Shown here: positions 53,309 through 61,651 of the stretch, piece after piece
Layout of the letters: every line of letters starts with the position of its first letter
Numbering within the stretch: position 1 is the stretch's first letter
Assembly: GCF_014930365.1 (NCBI RefSeq)
Contig: NZ_JABXWI010000011.1
Location: 1 to 64,000 of the forward strand
Origin: Streptomyces caniscabiei
GTDB taxonomy: Bacteria; Actinomycetota; Actinomycetes; Streptomycetales; Streptomycetaceae
Direction: 5' to 3'
Length of the DNA: 64,000 bases
The notes under the pieces: model-generated
The model's database searches: none
The model's input: only the letters and a program-made list of their open reading frames with translations
Told to the model about the DNA's origin: nothing
Position numbers and translations under genes: made by a program

Positions 53309-53500
53309 GGGGACAGTCTCGCGTGTGCGAGGTGCCGCGATGCACGTGGGCCGCGGTTTCCGGGTACCCGGCGCTGTCGGCTGTGCCCACCCTCCCCCGC
53401 TCTCGGCTTCGCTCGAGCGGGAGGTGCCCCCATCGCCCTGCGGAACGATTGCCCACAGTGGTGAACGGCCGACGGCCTTCCGCCGCCCGCACCGCGCCGC

Positions 53501-53941
53501 TCAGATCCTCGGGGGCCTCGCCTCGTACGGCGTGGACAGGACGACCGTCGTCCGCGTCGAGACGCCGGCCAGGGACCGGAGCCTCGCCAGCAGTTCCTCC
53601 AGTTCGTGCGGGGTCGCCACACGGACCTTGAGGATGTAGTTCTCGTCGCCGGCGACGCTGTGGCAGGCCTCGATCTCCGGTACGCCCGCGAGGCGTTCGG
53701 CGATGTCGTCGGGGGCGCTGGGGTCGAACGGTTTGACCGAGATGAACGCGGTCATCGGCAGCCCGACGGCCTCCGGGTCGACGACCGCGGCGTAGCCCCG
53801 GATGACGCCACGCTGCTCGAGTCGGCGCACACGCTGATGCACCGCCGACGTGGACAGGCCCGTGGCCTTGCCCAGGTCGGTGTAGCTCATCCGCCCGTCC
53901 GCGACGAGCAGCTGCACGATCTGTCGGTCCAGCTCCTCCAT
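53501..53941 (-). CDS. Lrp/AsnC-family transcriptional regulator
   Basis: This 146-aa regulator has an N-terminal helix-turn-helix (YTDLGKATGLSTSAVHQRVRRLEQRGVI) and a C-terminal RAM ligand-binding domain (CHSVAGDENYILKVRVAT). Such proteins sense amino acids and form octamers. The ATG at 53941 fits the family start. TAGGTT eight bases upstream suggests a leaderless transcript. The longer reading from 54094 is not conserved in type. Confidence 0.9.
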   Translation of the reverse strand: MEELDRQIVQLLVADGRMSYTDLGKATGLSTSAVHQRVRRLEQRGVIRGYAAVVDPEAVGLPMTAFISVKPFDPSAPDDIAERLAGVPEIEACHSVAGDENYILKVRVATPHELEELLARLRSLAGVSTRTTVVLSTPYEARPPRI

Positions 53942-54209
53942 GGCGCAAGAACCTACAGGGCGGTTGATCTCCTCCGGTACCTGAGCGGCGCAGGTCATGC
54001 CCGGTTCGTGATGTGCCTGAGAGCCGACTGTGAGCCATACGGGTGACAGCCGGACCATGTGGGGCACCTGCGAGCGGCATGTGACGAAGACCACAGCACC
54101 CGAACAGGCTTCGTGATGATCTCGTGATTACCTCCGAGACGGGACGGGAAGTGCTTGCTGTGGTCGAGGCCGCAGTGCCGTCACGGCCCAGCCCGAGGGG
54201 GAGAATCCC

Positions 54210-54668
54210 ATGCAGAGTCTTAAGCGCCCTGGTCGTACCGCACCCAAGCGGCTCCAGGCGGTCGTCGAGCCCGAGCCGGAGGGCGTCGAACCGGACGACG
54301 AGTTCGACGCGTACGACACCTTCGAGATGTACCGGGTGATCTGCCCGGACTGCGCTCAGCCCATCGCGCTGCTGTCCGAGGAGGACAGCCTGCCCGAGCA
54401 CGCGCGCGTCCTGTCGCCGTGGAACCCGTTCGGGCTCACGGCCTGCGCCGGCACCGGCCGTTCGGCTAGCGAGGCCCGCTCGGCGGACGAGTCCGTGGAG
54501 CCGCAGGAGCAGGAGACCGCGCTTCTGCTGACGCTCCCTCAGGGCCTCGACTGGCGGACCCAGCCCTTCTCGCACGTCGGCGGCCCGGGCTCGCGCCCGA
54601 TGCGCGTGCCGGTGATGCGGCGTCAGCAGCCCGAGCCGCGCCAGGCCGATCAGCGCCAGGCCGCCTGA
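54210..54668 (+). CDS. Conserved hypothetical protein with CPDC motif
   Basis: The 152-aa hydrophilic protein has an acidic N-terminal third (EPEPEGVEPDDEFDAYDTFEMYRV), then ICPDCAQPIALL, which may bind zinc with a later Cys in LTACAG, and a Gln-rich basic tail. Not recognised as an enzyme. The ATG at 54210 follows GAGGGGGAG. It is divergent from the Lrp regulator by 268 bp. Confidence 0.8.
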   Translation: MQSLKRPGRTAPKRLQAVVEPEPEGVEPDDEFDAYDTFEMYRVICPDCAQPIALLSEEDSLPEHARVLSPWNPFGLTACAGTGRSASEARSADESVEPQEQETALLLTLPQGLDWRTQPFSHVGGPGSRPMRVPVMRRQQPEPRQADQRQAA

Positions 54669-54802
54669 TTCCGGGCCCGGTCGGGCCCACCACGTCCGTG
54701 CCCCGGCGGGCAGGTCCGTCCTGCCCCGTTCGGTTCGGGCGCGAACTCAGACACGATTCCCGAGAACGGTGACCGGCTCGCCCTCGTGCGCGTTGGCCCG
54801 GT

Positions 54803-55072
54803 ATGACCCCTACTTTTTCGGTGACCGGGAGTCGGCGTCACATCTACGTGCCGGCTTCGGCAGAATCGCTTCCGCAAGGGTCGGCCCAGCAGCAGGACCC
54901 GCCCATCTACCGGGCGTTGATGCGTACATGGGCCGACCGGGGCCGCACTCTGCCGGGGCGTCACGATCCGGAGTGGGTGCGACTGGCGACGCCGCCGAGC
55001 GGCCTCGACCAGTTCGGCACCCCCGCGGACCCTTCGCGGCGCCCGACTTCTTCCGTGGTTCGTTCAGCGTGA
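54803..55072 (+). CDS. Small hypothetical protein, probable gene
   Basis: The 89-aa frame contains a protein-like middle segment, DPPIYRALMRTWADRGRTLP followed by GRHDPEWVRLATPPSG, in contrast to the Arg/Pro noise of shadow frames. Start may be the ATG at 54803 or the GTG at 54821. Neither has a good ribosome site. The 3' end overlaps the converging acyl-CoA dehydrogenase gene by 9 bp. Function unknown. Confidence 0.55.
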   Translation: MTPTFSVTGSRRHIYVPASAESLPQGSAQQQDPPIYRALMRTWADRGRTLPGRHDPEWVRLATPPSGLDQFGTPADPSRRPTSSVVRSA

Positions 55073-56242
55073 CTCGGGCCCCGCGAGGTGGCGGGCGATG
55101 ACCATCCGCTGGATCTGATTGGTGCCCTCGACGATCTGGAGCACCTTGGCCTCGCGCATGTATCGCTCGGCGGGGAAGTCCGCGGTGTAGCCGTACCCGC
55201 CGAGGATCTGGACGGCGTCCGTGGTGACCTTCATCGCGGCGTCGGTGCACAGCAGCTTCGCCATGGCCGCCTGCTTGGAGAACGGCCTGCCCGCGTCCCG
55301 CAGCCGGGCGGCGGAGAGGTAGAGCGCGCGGCCCGCCTCCACCTGCGTCGCCATGTCCGCGAGCATGAAGCGCAGTCCCTGGAAGTCGGAGATCGGCCGA
55401 CCGAACTGCTGCCGCCCGGTGGCGTAGGCGACCGCTTCGTCCAGTGCCGCCTGGGCCACGCCGATCGCGCAGGCCGCGATGCCGAGCCGCCCGGAGTCGA
55501 GCGCGGACAGGGCGATGGCGAAACCCTGGCCTTCCTCGCCGATCCGCCGGCTGTCGGCGACGCGCACCCCGTCGAAGTGGAGCTGCGCGGTGGGTGAGCC
55601 CTTCATGCCCATCTTCTTCTCGGGCGCCGCGGCGCTGAGCCCCTCGGCGTCGCCCGGCACCAGGAAGGCCGTGATGCCCCGGGAGCCGGAGCCCTCGCCG
55701 CCCGTGCGGGCCATGACCGTGTAGAAGTCCGCGATGCCGCCGTGGGTGATCCAGGCCTTGGTGCCGGTGAGGACCCAGTCGTCACCGTCGCGCACGGCCT
55801 TGGTCCGCAGGGACGCGGCGTCCGAGCCGGAGGAGGGCTCGGAGAGGCAGTACGCGCCGAGCAGACGGCCGCCGAGCATCGCCGGCAGGTGCTCGACCTG
55901 CTGCTCCTTGGTGCCGTAGTTGGCGAGGGCGTGGCAGGCGAGGGTATGGACACTGACCCCGAGGCCGACGGTGAGCCGGGCCATGGCCAGCTCTTCCAGC
56001 GCCTGGAGATAGACCTCGTAGGGCTGGTCGCCGCCGCCGTGTTCCGCGTCGTACGGCAGGCCGAGCAGTCCCGACCCGGAGAGCAGGCCGAAGAGTTCGC
56101 GGGGGAAGCGGCCGGCGTCCTCCTCCTCGGCCGCGTGCGGGGCGATCTCCCGCTGTGCGATCTCACGGACGAGCGAGATCAGATCCCGGGCCTCTTCCGT
56201 GGGCAGTTGACGGTCCACCGGCTGCGCGGCGCGGTCGGGCAT
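55064..56242 (-). CDS. Acyl-CoA dehydrogenase
   Basis: This 392-aa FAD-dependent dehydrogenase introduces the alpha-beta double bond in acyl-CoA. It shows CLSEPSSGSDAASLRTKAV, the Trp-containing flavin motif GTKAWITHGGIADFYTVMA, and the catalytic Glu in QIVEGTNQIQRMVIARHLAG. Length is standard. Start ATG 56242 follows GGGAGGAG. The neighbours do not include other beta-oxidation genes, so the chain length or branched substrate is not evident. Confidence 0.93.
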   Translation of the reverse strand: MPDRAAQPVDRQLPTEEARDLISLVREIAQREIAPHAAEEEDAGRFPRELFGLLSGSGLLGLPYDAEHGGGDQPYEVYLQALEELAMARLTVGLGVSVHTLACHALANYGTKEQQVEHLPAMLGGRLLGAYCLSEPSSGSDAASLRTKAVRDGDDWVLTGTKAWITHGGIADFYTVMARTGGEGSGSRGITAFLVPGDAEGLSAAAPEKKMGMKGSPTAQLHFDGVRVADSRRIGEEGQGFAIALSALDSGRLGIAACAIGVAQAALDEAVAYATGRQQFGRPISDFQGLRFMLADMATQVEAGRALYLSAARLRDAGRPFSKQAAMAKLLCTDAAMKVTTDAVQILGGYGYTADFPAERYMREAKVLQIVEGTNQIQRMVIARHLAGPESR

Positions 56243-56599
56243 GGCGACGCTCTCCTCCCTGTCGGGCACTGCGGCGGACACGCACCGGGGATGAGGTGGT
56301 GCCGCCGGGTCTCACGTGCCACGGCCGATGGTCCTCCTCCGGATCACGGAAGCCGCTGATCAGCGGCGGTGGCGCTTGGAGTATGCCCGATCCGGAGCAG
56401 CGAGTCACCAGTTAACGACCGTTCATTAGGACACATTCGAAGACCGCCGCGCTCTAGCCGGAATTGGTCCGAACCATTGACCACAATGGTCTAGTCCTCT
56501 ACGTTCTCCCCCATCGACGCGACACCGCGTCCACACCCCCCGGCACAGCAGGTCCAGGCAGCACCATCCGTCGCCCAGCTCCCCTCCCCCGGAGTCACG
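56243..56599. other. Divergent control region of acyl-CoA dehydrogenase and chitinase
   Basis: This 357-bp stretch has no gene. The chitinase promoter and its two DasR-like boxes lie at 56463-56505, and the dehydrogenase ribosome site lies at its left edge. The part from 56300 to 56450 is less GC-rich and holds no further recognised motif. Confidence 0.6.
56463..56505 (+). promoter_or_regulatory. Chitinase promoter with two 12-bp chi/dre boxes
   Basis: The -35 TTGACC (56477-56482) and -10 TACGTT (56500-56505) are 17 bp apart. Direct repeats TGGTCCGAACCA (56465-56476) and TGGTCTAGTCCT (56487-56498) abut the -35 and fill the spacer. This is the arrangement known for Streptomyces chitinase promoters. 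Each box also matches the DasR dre consensus at about 12-13 of 16 positions in its wider context. Confidence 0.85.
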
Positions 56600-57862
<1,263 letters not shown>

Positions 57863-57880
57863 CCGCCGCGACGGGGGACT

Positions 57881-57914
57881 CGGGGTGGGGGTCGGTCGGC
57901 GGACCCCCACCCCG
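57881..57914. terminator. Bidirectional terminator between chitinase and TetR regulator
   Basis: A perfect 13-bp stem with an 8-nt loop lies 18 bp after the chitinase stop codon and 36 bp before the stop codon of the converging gene. Confidence 0.8.
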
Positions 57915-57949
57915 GGCGCGTTCCCGGGTGGCACGGGCCGTGCGGGCGC

Positions 57950-58609
57950 TCAGATGTCCCGGCGGGCGGGCTCCGGCGCGAGATACGCCGGGGCGAGTTC
58001 CTCGATGGCGCGCAGCGAGCCGCCCAGCATCTTGACGAGCAGGTCGCGCATGGTTTCGCGGGGCAGTTCCGGGCGGTCGATCCAGTCGAGGGTGGCGCCC
58101 TCGACCGCGCACACCCAGCCGAACAGGCCCATGCGGGCGACCGGTTCGATGTCGGTCCTGCCGTAGGCGCCCTCGGCGATGGTGGCGACGATCGCCTCGC
58201 GGACGCCGTCCCGGATGGCGTGCACCTGGGTGTCGAATCCGACCCCGCCGCTGACGATCGTGCGGTAGGCGGCCTGGTTGTCCTCCGCGTACCGCAGATA
58301 GCAGTCTATGGTCCGGTGGACCCGCTCCACGGGCGGCAGTTGGAGTCCGCTCGCCGCGAAGGTGATCAGGTCGGCCACCGAGTCCTCGACGATCGCGAGG
58401 TAGTAGCCGCGCTTGGACTTGAAGTAGTAGTAGATCAGTCCCTTGGCCACGTGCGCCTGTCGCGCGATGTCGTCCATCGACAACGTGTCGTACGAGGTGT
58501 CGGCGAACAACTTGCGCCCGATGGAGATGAGTTCGGCGCGGCGCGCCAGCGAACGGTCGGTGCCACGAGCCCGCGGCGGCTCGACTCCACGCTGTTGACT
58601 GCTATTCAA
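57950..58609 (-). CDS. TetR-family transcriptional regulator
   Basis: This 219-aa regulator has an N-terminal TetR helix-turn-helix (TLSMDDIARQAHVAKGLIYYYFKSKRGYYLAI) and a helical ligand domain. The start is a TTG at 58609 with AGGACC upstream. No ATG or GTG gives a better N-terminus. It converges on the chitinase gene. The target genes are not evident, and the small membrane protein at 58713 lies upstream on the same strand. Confidence 0.9.
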   Translation of the reverse strand: MNSSQQRGVEPPRARGTDRSLARRAELISIGRKLFADTSYDTLSMDDIARQAHVAKGLIYYYFKSKRGYYLAIVEDSVADLITFAASGLQLPPVERVHRTIDCYLRYAEDNQAAYRTIVSGGVGFDTQVHAIRDGVREAIVATIAEGAYGRTDIEPVARMGLFGWVCAVEGATLDWIDRPELPRETMRDLLVKMLGGSLRAIEELAPAYLAPEPARRDI

Positions 58610-58712
58610 TTTCGGTCCTGGTCTCCAACTGCCAGCGGGACAACCGCAGTATCGCAGACGCTCACCACCAGCTTGTTCGACTCTGATCGACAGAATCGAC
58701 CGGCGGCTCAGG

Positions 58713-58859
58713 TCACAGCAGACCCAGCTGGGCCACCAGCATCGCGACGACCACGACCAGGGTCCAGCCCATCACGTGCTCGACGATCTTCGGGCCGTCG
58801 TCCTCGGGCCCGCCCGTGCGGGTCCGGACGCGGGTGGCGGTGGCGGAGGTCGCGGTCAT
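58713..58859 (-). CDS. 48-aa single-helix membrane peptide
   Basis: This short gene encodes a Thr/Arg-rich N-terminus, then EDDGPKIVEHVMGWTLVVVV and a hydrophobic tail, one membrane helix in total. The ATG at 58859 has an AGCGAG site upstream. A longer frame from 58922 lacks one. The organised polarity (basic N-terminus, single C-terminal helix) suggests a real tail-anchored peptide of unknown role. Confidence 0.65.
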   Translation of the reverse strand: MTATSATATRVRTRTGGPEDDGPKIVEHVMGWTLVVVVAMLVAQLGLL

Positions 58860-58962
58860 GGCAGCTCGCTGGTGTGATCGGTAAGCGGTGGGCTCCCCCC
58901 ACCGCCGCGTCCACCTTGCCACCGCTTGGGCGGTTCGCGGCCGAGACCTTGGTCACACGTCG

Positions 58963-58992
58963 GTGCGGCCCCCGGTCGCCCGGGGGCCGCAC
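58963..58992 (-). terminator. Terminator of the C39-like protease gene
   Basis: A perfect 13-bp stem with a 4-nt loop (TCGC) lies 17 bp downstream of the stop codon of the minus-strand gene ending at 59009. Confidence 0.8.
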
Positions 58993-59008
58993 CGCACGGT
59001 CGGCCGTG

Positions 59009-60391
59009 TCAGCGGATGCCCACCGCAGCGAGCGCCGCGCGCTGGCGGGCCGTGGGCCGCGCCGGGAAGTACAGGTAGCAGACGCCGCCGGTGCCGGAGA
59101 CGACCTTGCCGGAGGCGTTGTACCGCTTGGTGCGCAACCAGATGTTCTCCCACTCGCGCCGGCGGTAGACCCGGCGCACCGCCTCGTTGGTCGGGGAGTT
59201 CGGGTCGTTGGCGATGACGTCGCCGTCGGCGGTGAAGCCGATCACCGTCATCAGGTGCCCGGAGGTGCCGTACCCCGCGCCCGTCAGCTCCTCCGCGAGG
59301 AACGACTGGGAGGTGATCACCGGGATGCCCGCCGCGATCAGCGTCTCCAGGTCGGTGAGCGAGCCCAGCCGGGTCACCACGCCCTGCATGTCCTGGTAGG
59401 TGGCGGCGTACGCGGCGTTGAAGGGCCAGTTGCCGCAGCCCTCGTACTGGTAGTCGAAGGTGAACCGCGCCGCGTGGCACACCTGCGGGTCCGCGAACGC
59501 CGGGTCGACCCAGGCCAGGTCGGCGGCGGTGGGCTTCCGGCCCCAGAACTCTATGACCATCTGCGAGGAGGTGGGGCTGCACCAGGCCTCGCCGCCGTTG
59601 TCGTACTCGGGGTACTGGCCCTTGTGCGTCTCCTGCGAGTAGCGCGGGACGTTCAGCTCCCGCGCGATCCCCGGGGTCGAGGCGGGGACGGTGAAGCGGT
59701 CGGGGACGTCGGAGCCCATGGCGCCGAGCCGCCAGACCGTGGGGGTGAGCCGGGTGCCGGGCGTGCGGTACAGGGTCAGGCGCAGCCGGTACGAGGCCAG
59801 GCGCAGGCCGGTCGCCGGGTCGTCGATCGCGAAGGTGTCCGTCCAGACGCTGCTCCTGCCGTCCTTCTGTCCGTCGACGGAGGTGCGTCTGATGTCCCGG
59901 TCACCGGCCGCCCACCGGCCGAGCACGTACCAGGGCGTGTCGGTGCCGTCGGAGTACGTGCCCTGGAGCTCGATCCCGATCCAGGTGCCGTCGGGGGTGT
60001 GCGCGTTCCAGGAGGCGACGGCCTCGGTGGCGGGCACCGTGAGCGGGTGGACCGGGGAGGTCCAGGTCGCGTACTCCCAGGCGGCCGTGCGCCCGGTGTG
60101 CGGGTCGGTGTAGTCGGCGGTACCGAGCGGGGCGCCGATCACCAGCCCCGGCCGCGTCCCCGCCTTCGCCACGGTGCCCCGGGCACTGCCCGAGCACCAG
60201 TCGGTGTACGAGGTCCAGGCGCGGTGGTCGGTGGAGCGTTCCGGTGCTCGTGCGGGGCGGGCGGGGGCTGCGCCCCGGCCGCTCTTGGTGTCCGCGACCG
60301 CCTGGCTCGTCGCTCCTGCGGCCGCCGCGGCGGCGGTGGCGACGGCTGCGGTCAGGACGGTCCTGCGGGACGGCTCGGAGAGGCTCGTCAT
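59009..60391 (-). CDS. Secreted C39-like peptidase, Tat signal
   Basis: The 460-aa protein begins with a twin-arginine signal (SEPSRRTVLTAAVATAAAAAAG), so it is exported folded. A beta-rich N-terminal half precedes a papain-like C39-type domain. Cys271 lies in GGEAWCSPTSSQMV, His379 in TSGHLMTVIGF and an Asp/Asn site in VIANDPNSP. It is likely a cysteine protease or amidase acting outside the cell. A longer frame to 60760 has no signal-like start and is rejected. Confidence 0.88.
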   Translation of the reverse strand: MTSLSEPSRRTVLTAAVATAAAAAAGATSQAVADTKSGRGAAPARPARAPERSTDHRAWTSYTDWCSGSARGTVAKAGTRPGLVIGAPLGTADYTDPHTGRTAAWEYATWTSPVHPLTVPATEAVASWNAHTPDGTWIGIELQGTYSDGTDTPWYVLGRWAAGDRDIRRTSVDGQKDGRSSVWTDTFAIDDPATGLRLASYRLRLTLYRTPGTRLTPTVWRLGAMGSDVPDRFTVPASTPGIARELNVPRYSQETHKGQYPEYDNGGEAWCSPTSSQMVIEFWGRKPTAADLAWVDPAFADPQVCHAARFTFDYQYEGCGNWPFNAAYAATYQDMQGVVTRLGSLTDLETLIAAGIPVITSQSFLAEELTGAGYGTSGHLMTVIGFTADGDVIANDPNSPTNEAVRRVYRRREWENIWLRTKRYNASGKVVSGTGGVCYLYFPARPTARQRAALAAVGIR

Positions 60392-60563
60392 CTGCGGGTG
60401 ACCCCCAGTGGTCCGGAAGAAACGGTTCAGACGCACGGCTGTTCGCCCACTATGGACGCCGGGGAACGACTTCTGCCAGCACCTCGCACCGCGCCACGCC
60501 CGCCAATATTGGTCGACACCAGTGGCGTATCCCGAGGCCGCGCGCACGGTGTTCAATCCCCGT

Positions 60564-61217
60564 ATGCACCTCTCCCCCGCTCCCGAGGACCCCGCCCTCG
60601 ACCAGCTCGTCGCCCGGCTGCGGCGGCTGCCGCCCTCCTGCGGGCCGGTCCGGCTGGTGGGGGTCGACGGGCACGCCGGTTCCGGGAAGAGCACCTTCGC
60701 CGGGCGGCTGGCCGACGCGCTCGGCGGTGCCCCCGTCCTGCACCTGGACGACATCGCCACGCACGAGGAGCTGTTCGCGTGGACGGACCGCCTGCTGGAG
60801 CAGGTGATCGAACCGCTGCGCGACGGGCGGAGCGCGCGCTATGCCCCGTACGACTGGCGCGAGCGCCGCTTCGGTCCCGCGCGGGGGCTGCCGAGCGCGC
60901 CCGTGGTCGTCGTCGAGGGGGTGGGCGCGGGCCGGCGTGCGTTGCGGCCGCATCTGGCGCTGCTGGTGTGGATGGACATGGCGCGGGAGGATGCCTGGGC
61001 GCGGGGGCAGGCGCGGGACGGGGCGGAGCAGAGCGCGTTCTGGGGCGGGTGGGTCAGGGCGGAGCGTCGGCATTTCGCCGAGGATCCATCTCGGCCGTTC
61101 GCCGATCTGCTGATTCGGCCGGGAAACAGGGGGTACGAGGTGCTGGCGGGACCTGCGACGACTCCCGGATCGGCACCTCACCTCACTCAGGGTGACGACC
61201 CATCCGCAATGTGCTGA
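60564..61217 (+). CDS. Uridine-kinase-like P-loop protein
   Basis: The 217-aa soluble protein has the Walker A motif GVDGHAGSGKSTFAGRLADAL (Lys42), DDIATHEEL, a Walker-B-like VVVVEGVGAGR and the kinase lid with basic residues. This is typical of uridine/phosphoribulokinase-like proteins of unknown substrate in actinomycetes. The ATG at 60564 fits the family N-terminus. There is no clear ribosome site, and upstream in-frame residues are not protein-like. It is divergent from the protease gene. Confidence 0.82.
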   Translation: MHLSPAPEDPALDQLVARLRRLPPSCGPVRLVGVDGHAGSGKSTFAGRLADALGGAPVLHLDDIATHEELFAWTDRLLEQVIEPLRDGRSARYAPYDWRERRFGPARGLPSAPVVVVEGVGAGRRALRPHLALLVWMDMAREDAWARGQARDGAEQSAFWGGWVRAERRHFAEDPSRPFADLLIRPGNRGYEVLAGPATTPGSAPHLTQGDDPSAMC

Positions 61218-61266
61218 ACTTGTGAAGACGCCCGTCCGAGAAGTTGCCCGAGTGCTCCAACTCGGC

Positions 61267-61296
61267 TTGACCGGGGGGCCGTACAGGTCTTACGTT
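61267..61296 (+). promoter_or_regulatory. Strong HrdB-type promoter
   Basis: The -35 TTGACC (61267-61272), an 18-bp spacer and -10 TACGTT (61291-61296) are among the best matches to the vegetative consensus in the window. Transcription should start near 61302-61304, only about 30 bp before a terminator hairpin. Confidence 0.75.
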
Positions 61297-61301
61297 CTGA
61301 A

Positions 61302-61380
61302 TGTGCGGTCATTCGATACCGCCCGAATACGCGAAGCCCCCGATTGTTCCCCCGTGATCGGGGGCTTCGTTCTGCCTTTT
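61302..61380 (+). ncRNA. Candidate small RNA or attenuator unit
   Basis: A strong promoter is followed by an 80-bp transcript that ends in a perfect 13-bp hairpin (61332-61344 with 61357-61369, 12-nt loop) and a T-rich tract (TTCTGCCTTTTT). This is the only classical T-tailed terminator of this type seen in the window. A frame of 18 codons (ATG 61301 to TGA 61357) runs through the left arm, but its ATG is probably upstream of the transcription start. The unit may be a small RNA or an attenuator for the AAA+ gene 270 bp on. Confidence 0.55.
61332..61380 (+). terminator. Intrinsic terminator with T tract
   Basis: A 13-bp perfect stem is followed by a T-rich run. It ends the candidate small RNA and also terminates any read-through from the P-loop gene upstream. 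Confidence 0.85.
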
Positions 61381-61651
61381 TCGCGGCTTTCCGGAACTCC
61401 TGGGACACCATTCCTTCACGCTCGGTCACCGTCCGCAATGCGCCCCGTCTGCTCCCACCTCGTGGGACGAGGGCTGCGGCACCCTTCGAAGGGCGAGGGA
61501 CCCGCAGGTACGATGCCCAGGGTGCGACCTTCGGACGGCTGCAGCAGCACACCGGCACAACTCCCGTCCGCGGCACAGCGGTTCGACGAAGGCTGCCGAC
61601 GGGCACCGGCCCGTTCGGTTTCCAGCGGGGGCACGGTTTGTGGGGGACGTG

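Larger units (their letters stand above)
61218..61651. other. Intergenic region upstream of the AAA+ gene
   Basis: This 434-bp region holds a short promoter-terminator unit (61267-61380) and then about 270 bp without a gene. TACGAT at 61513-61518, with TTCGAA 18 bp upstream, is a possible promoter of the AAA+ gene. Confidence 0.55.

Noticed and set aside
61301..61357. 18-codon leader peptide in front of the terminator at 61332
   Set aside because: The ATG lies only four bases after the -10 element, so it is probably just upstream of the transcription start, and no ribosome site exists. Kept only as part of the small RNA finding.
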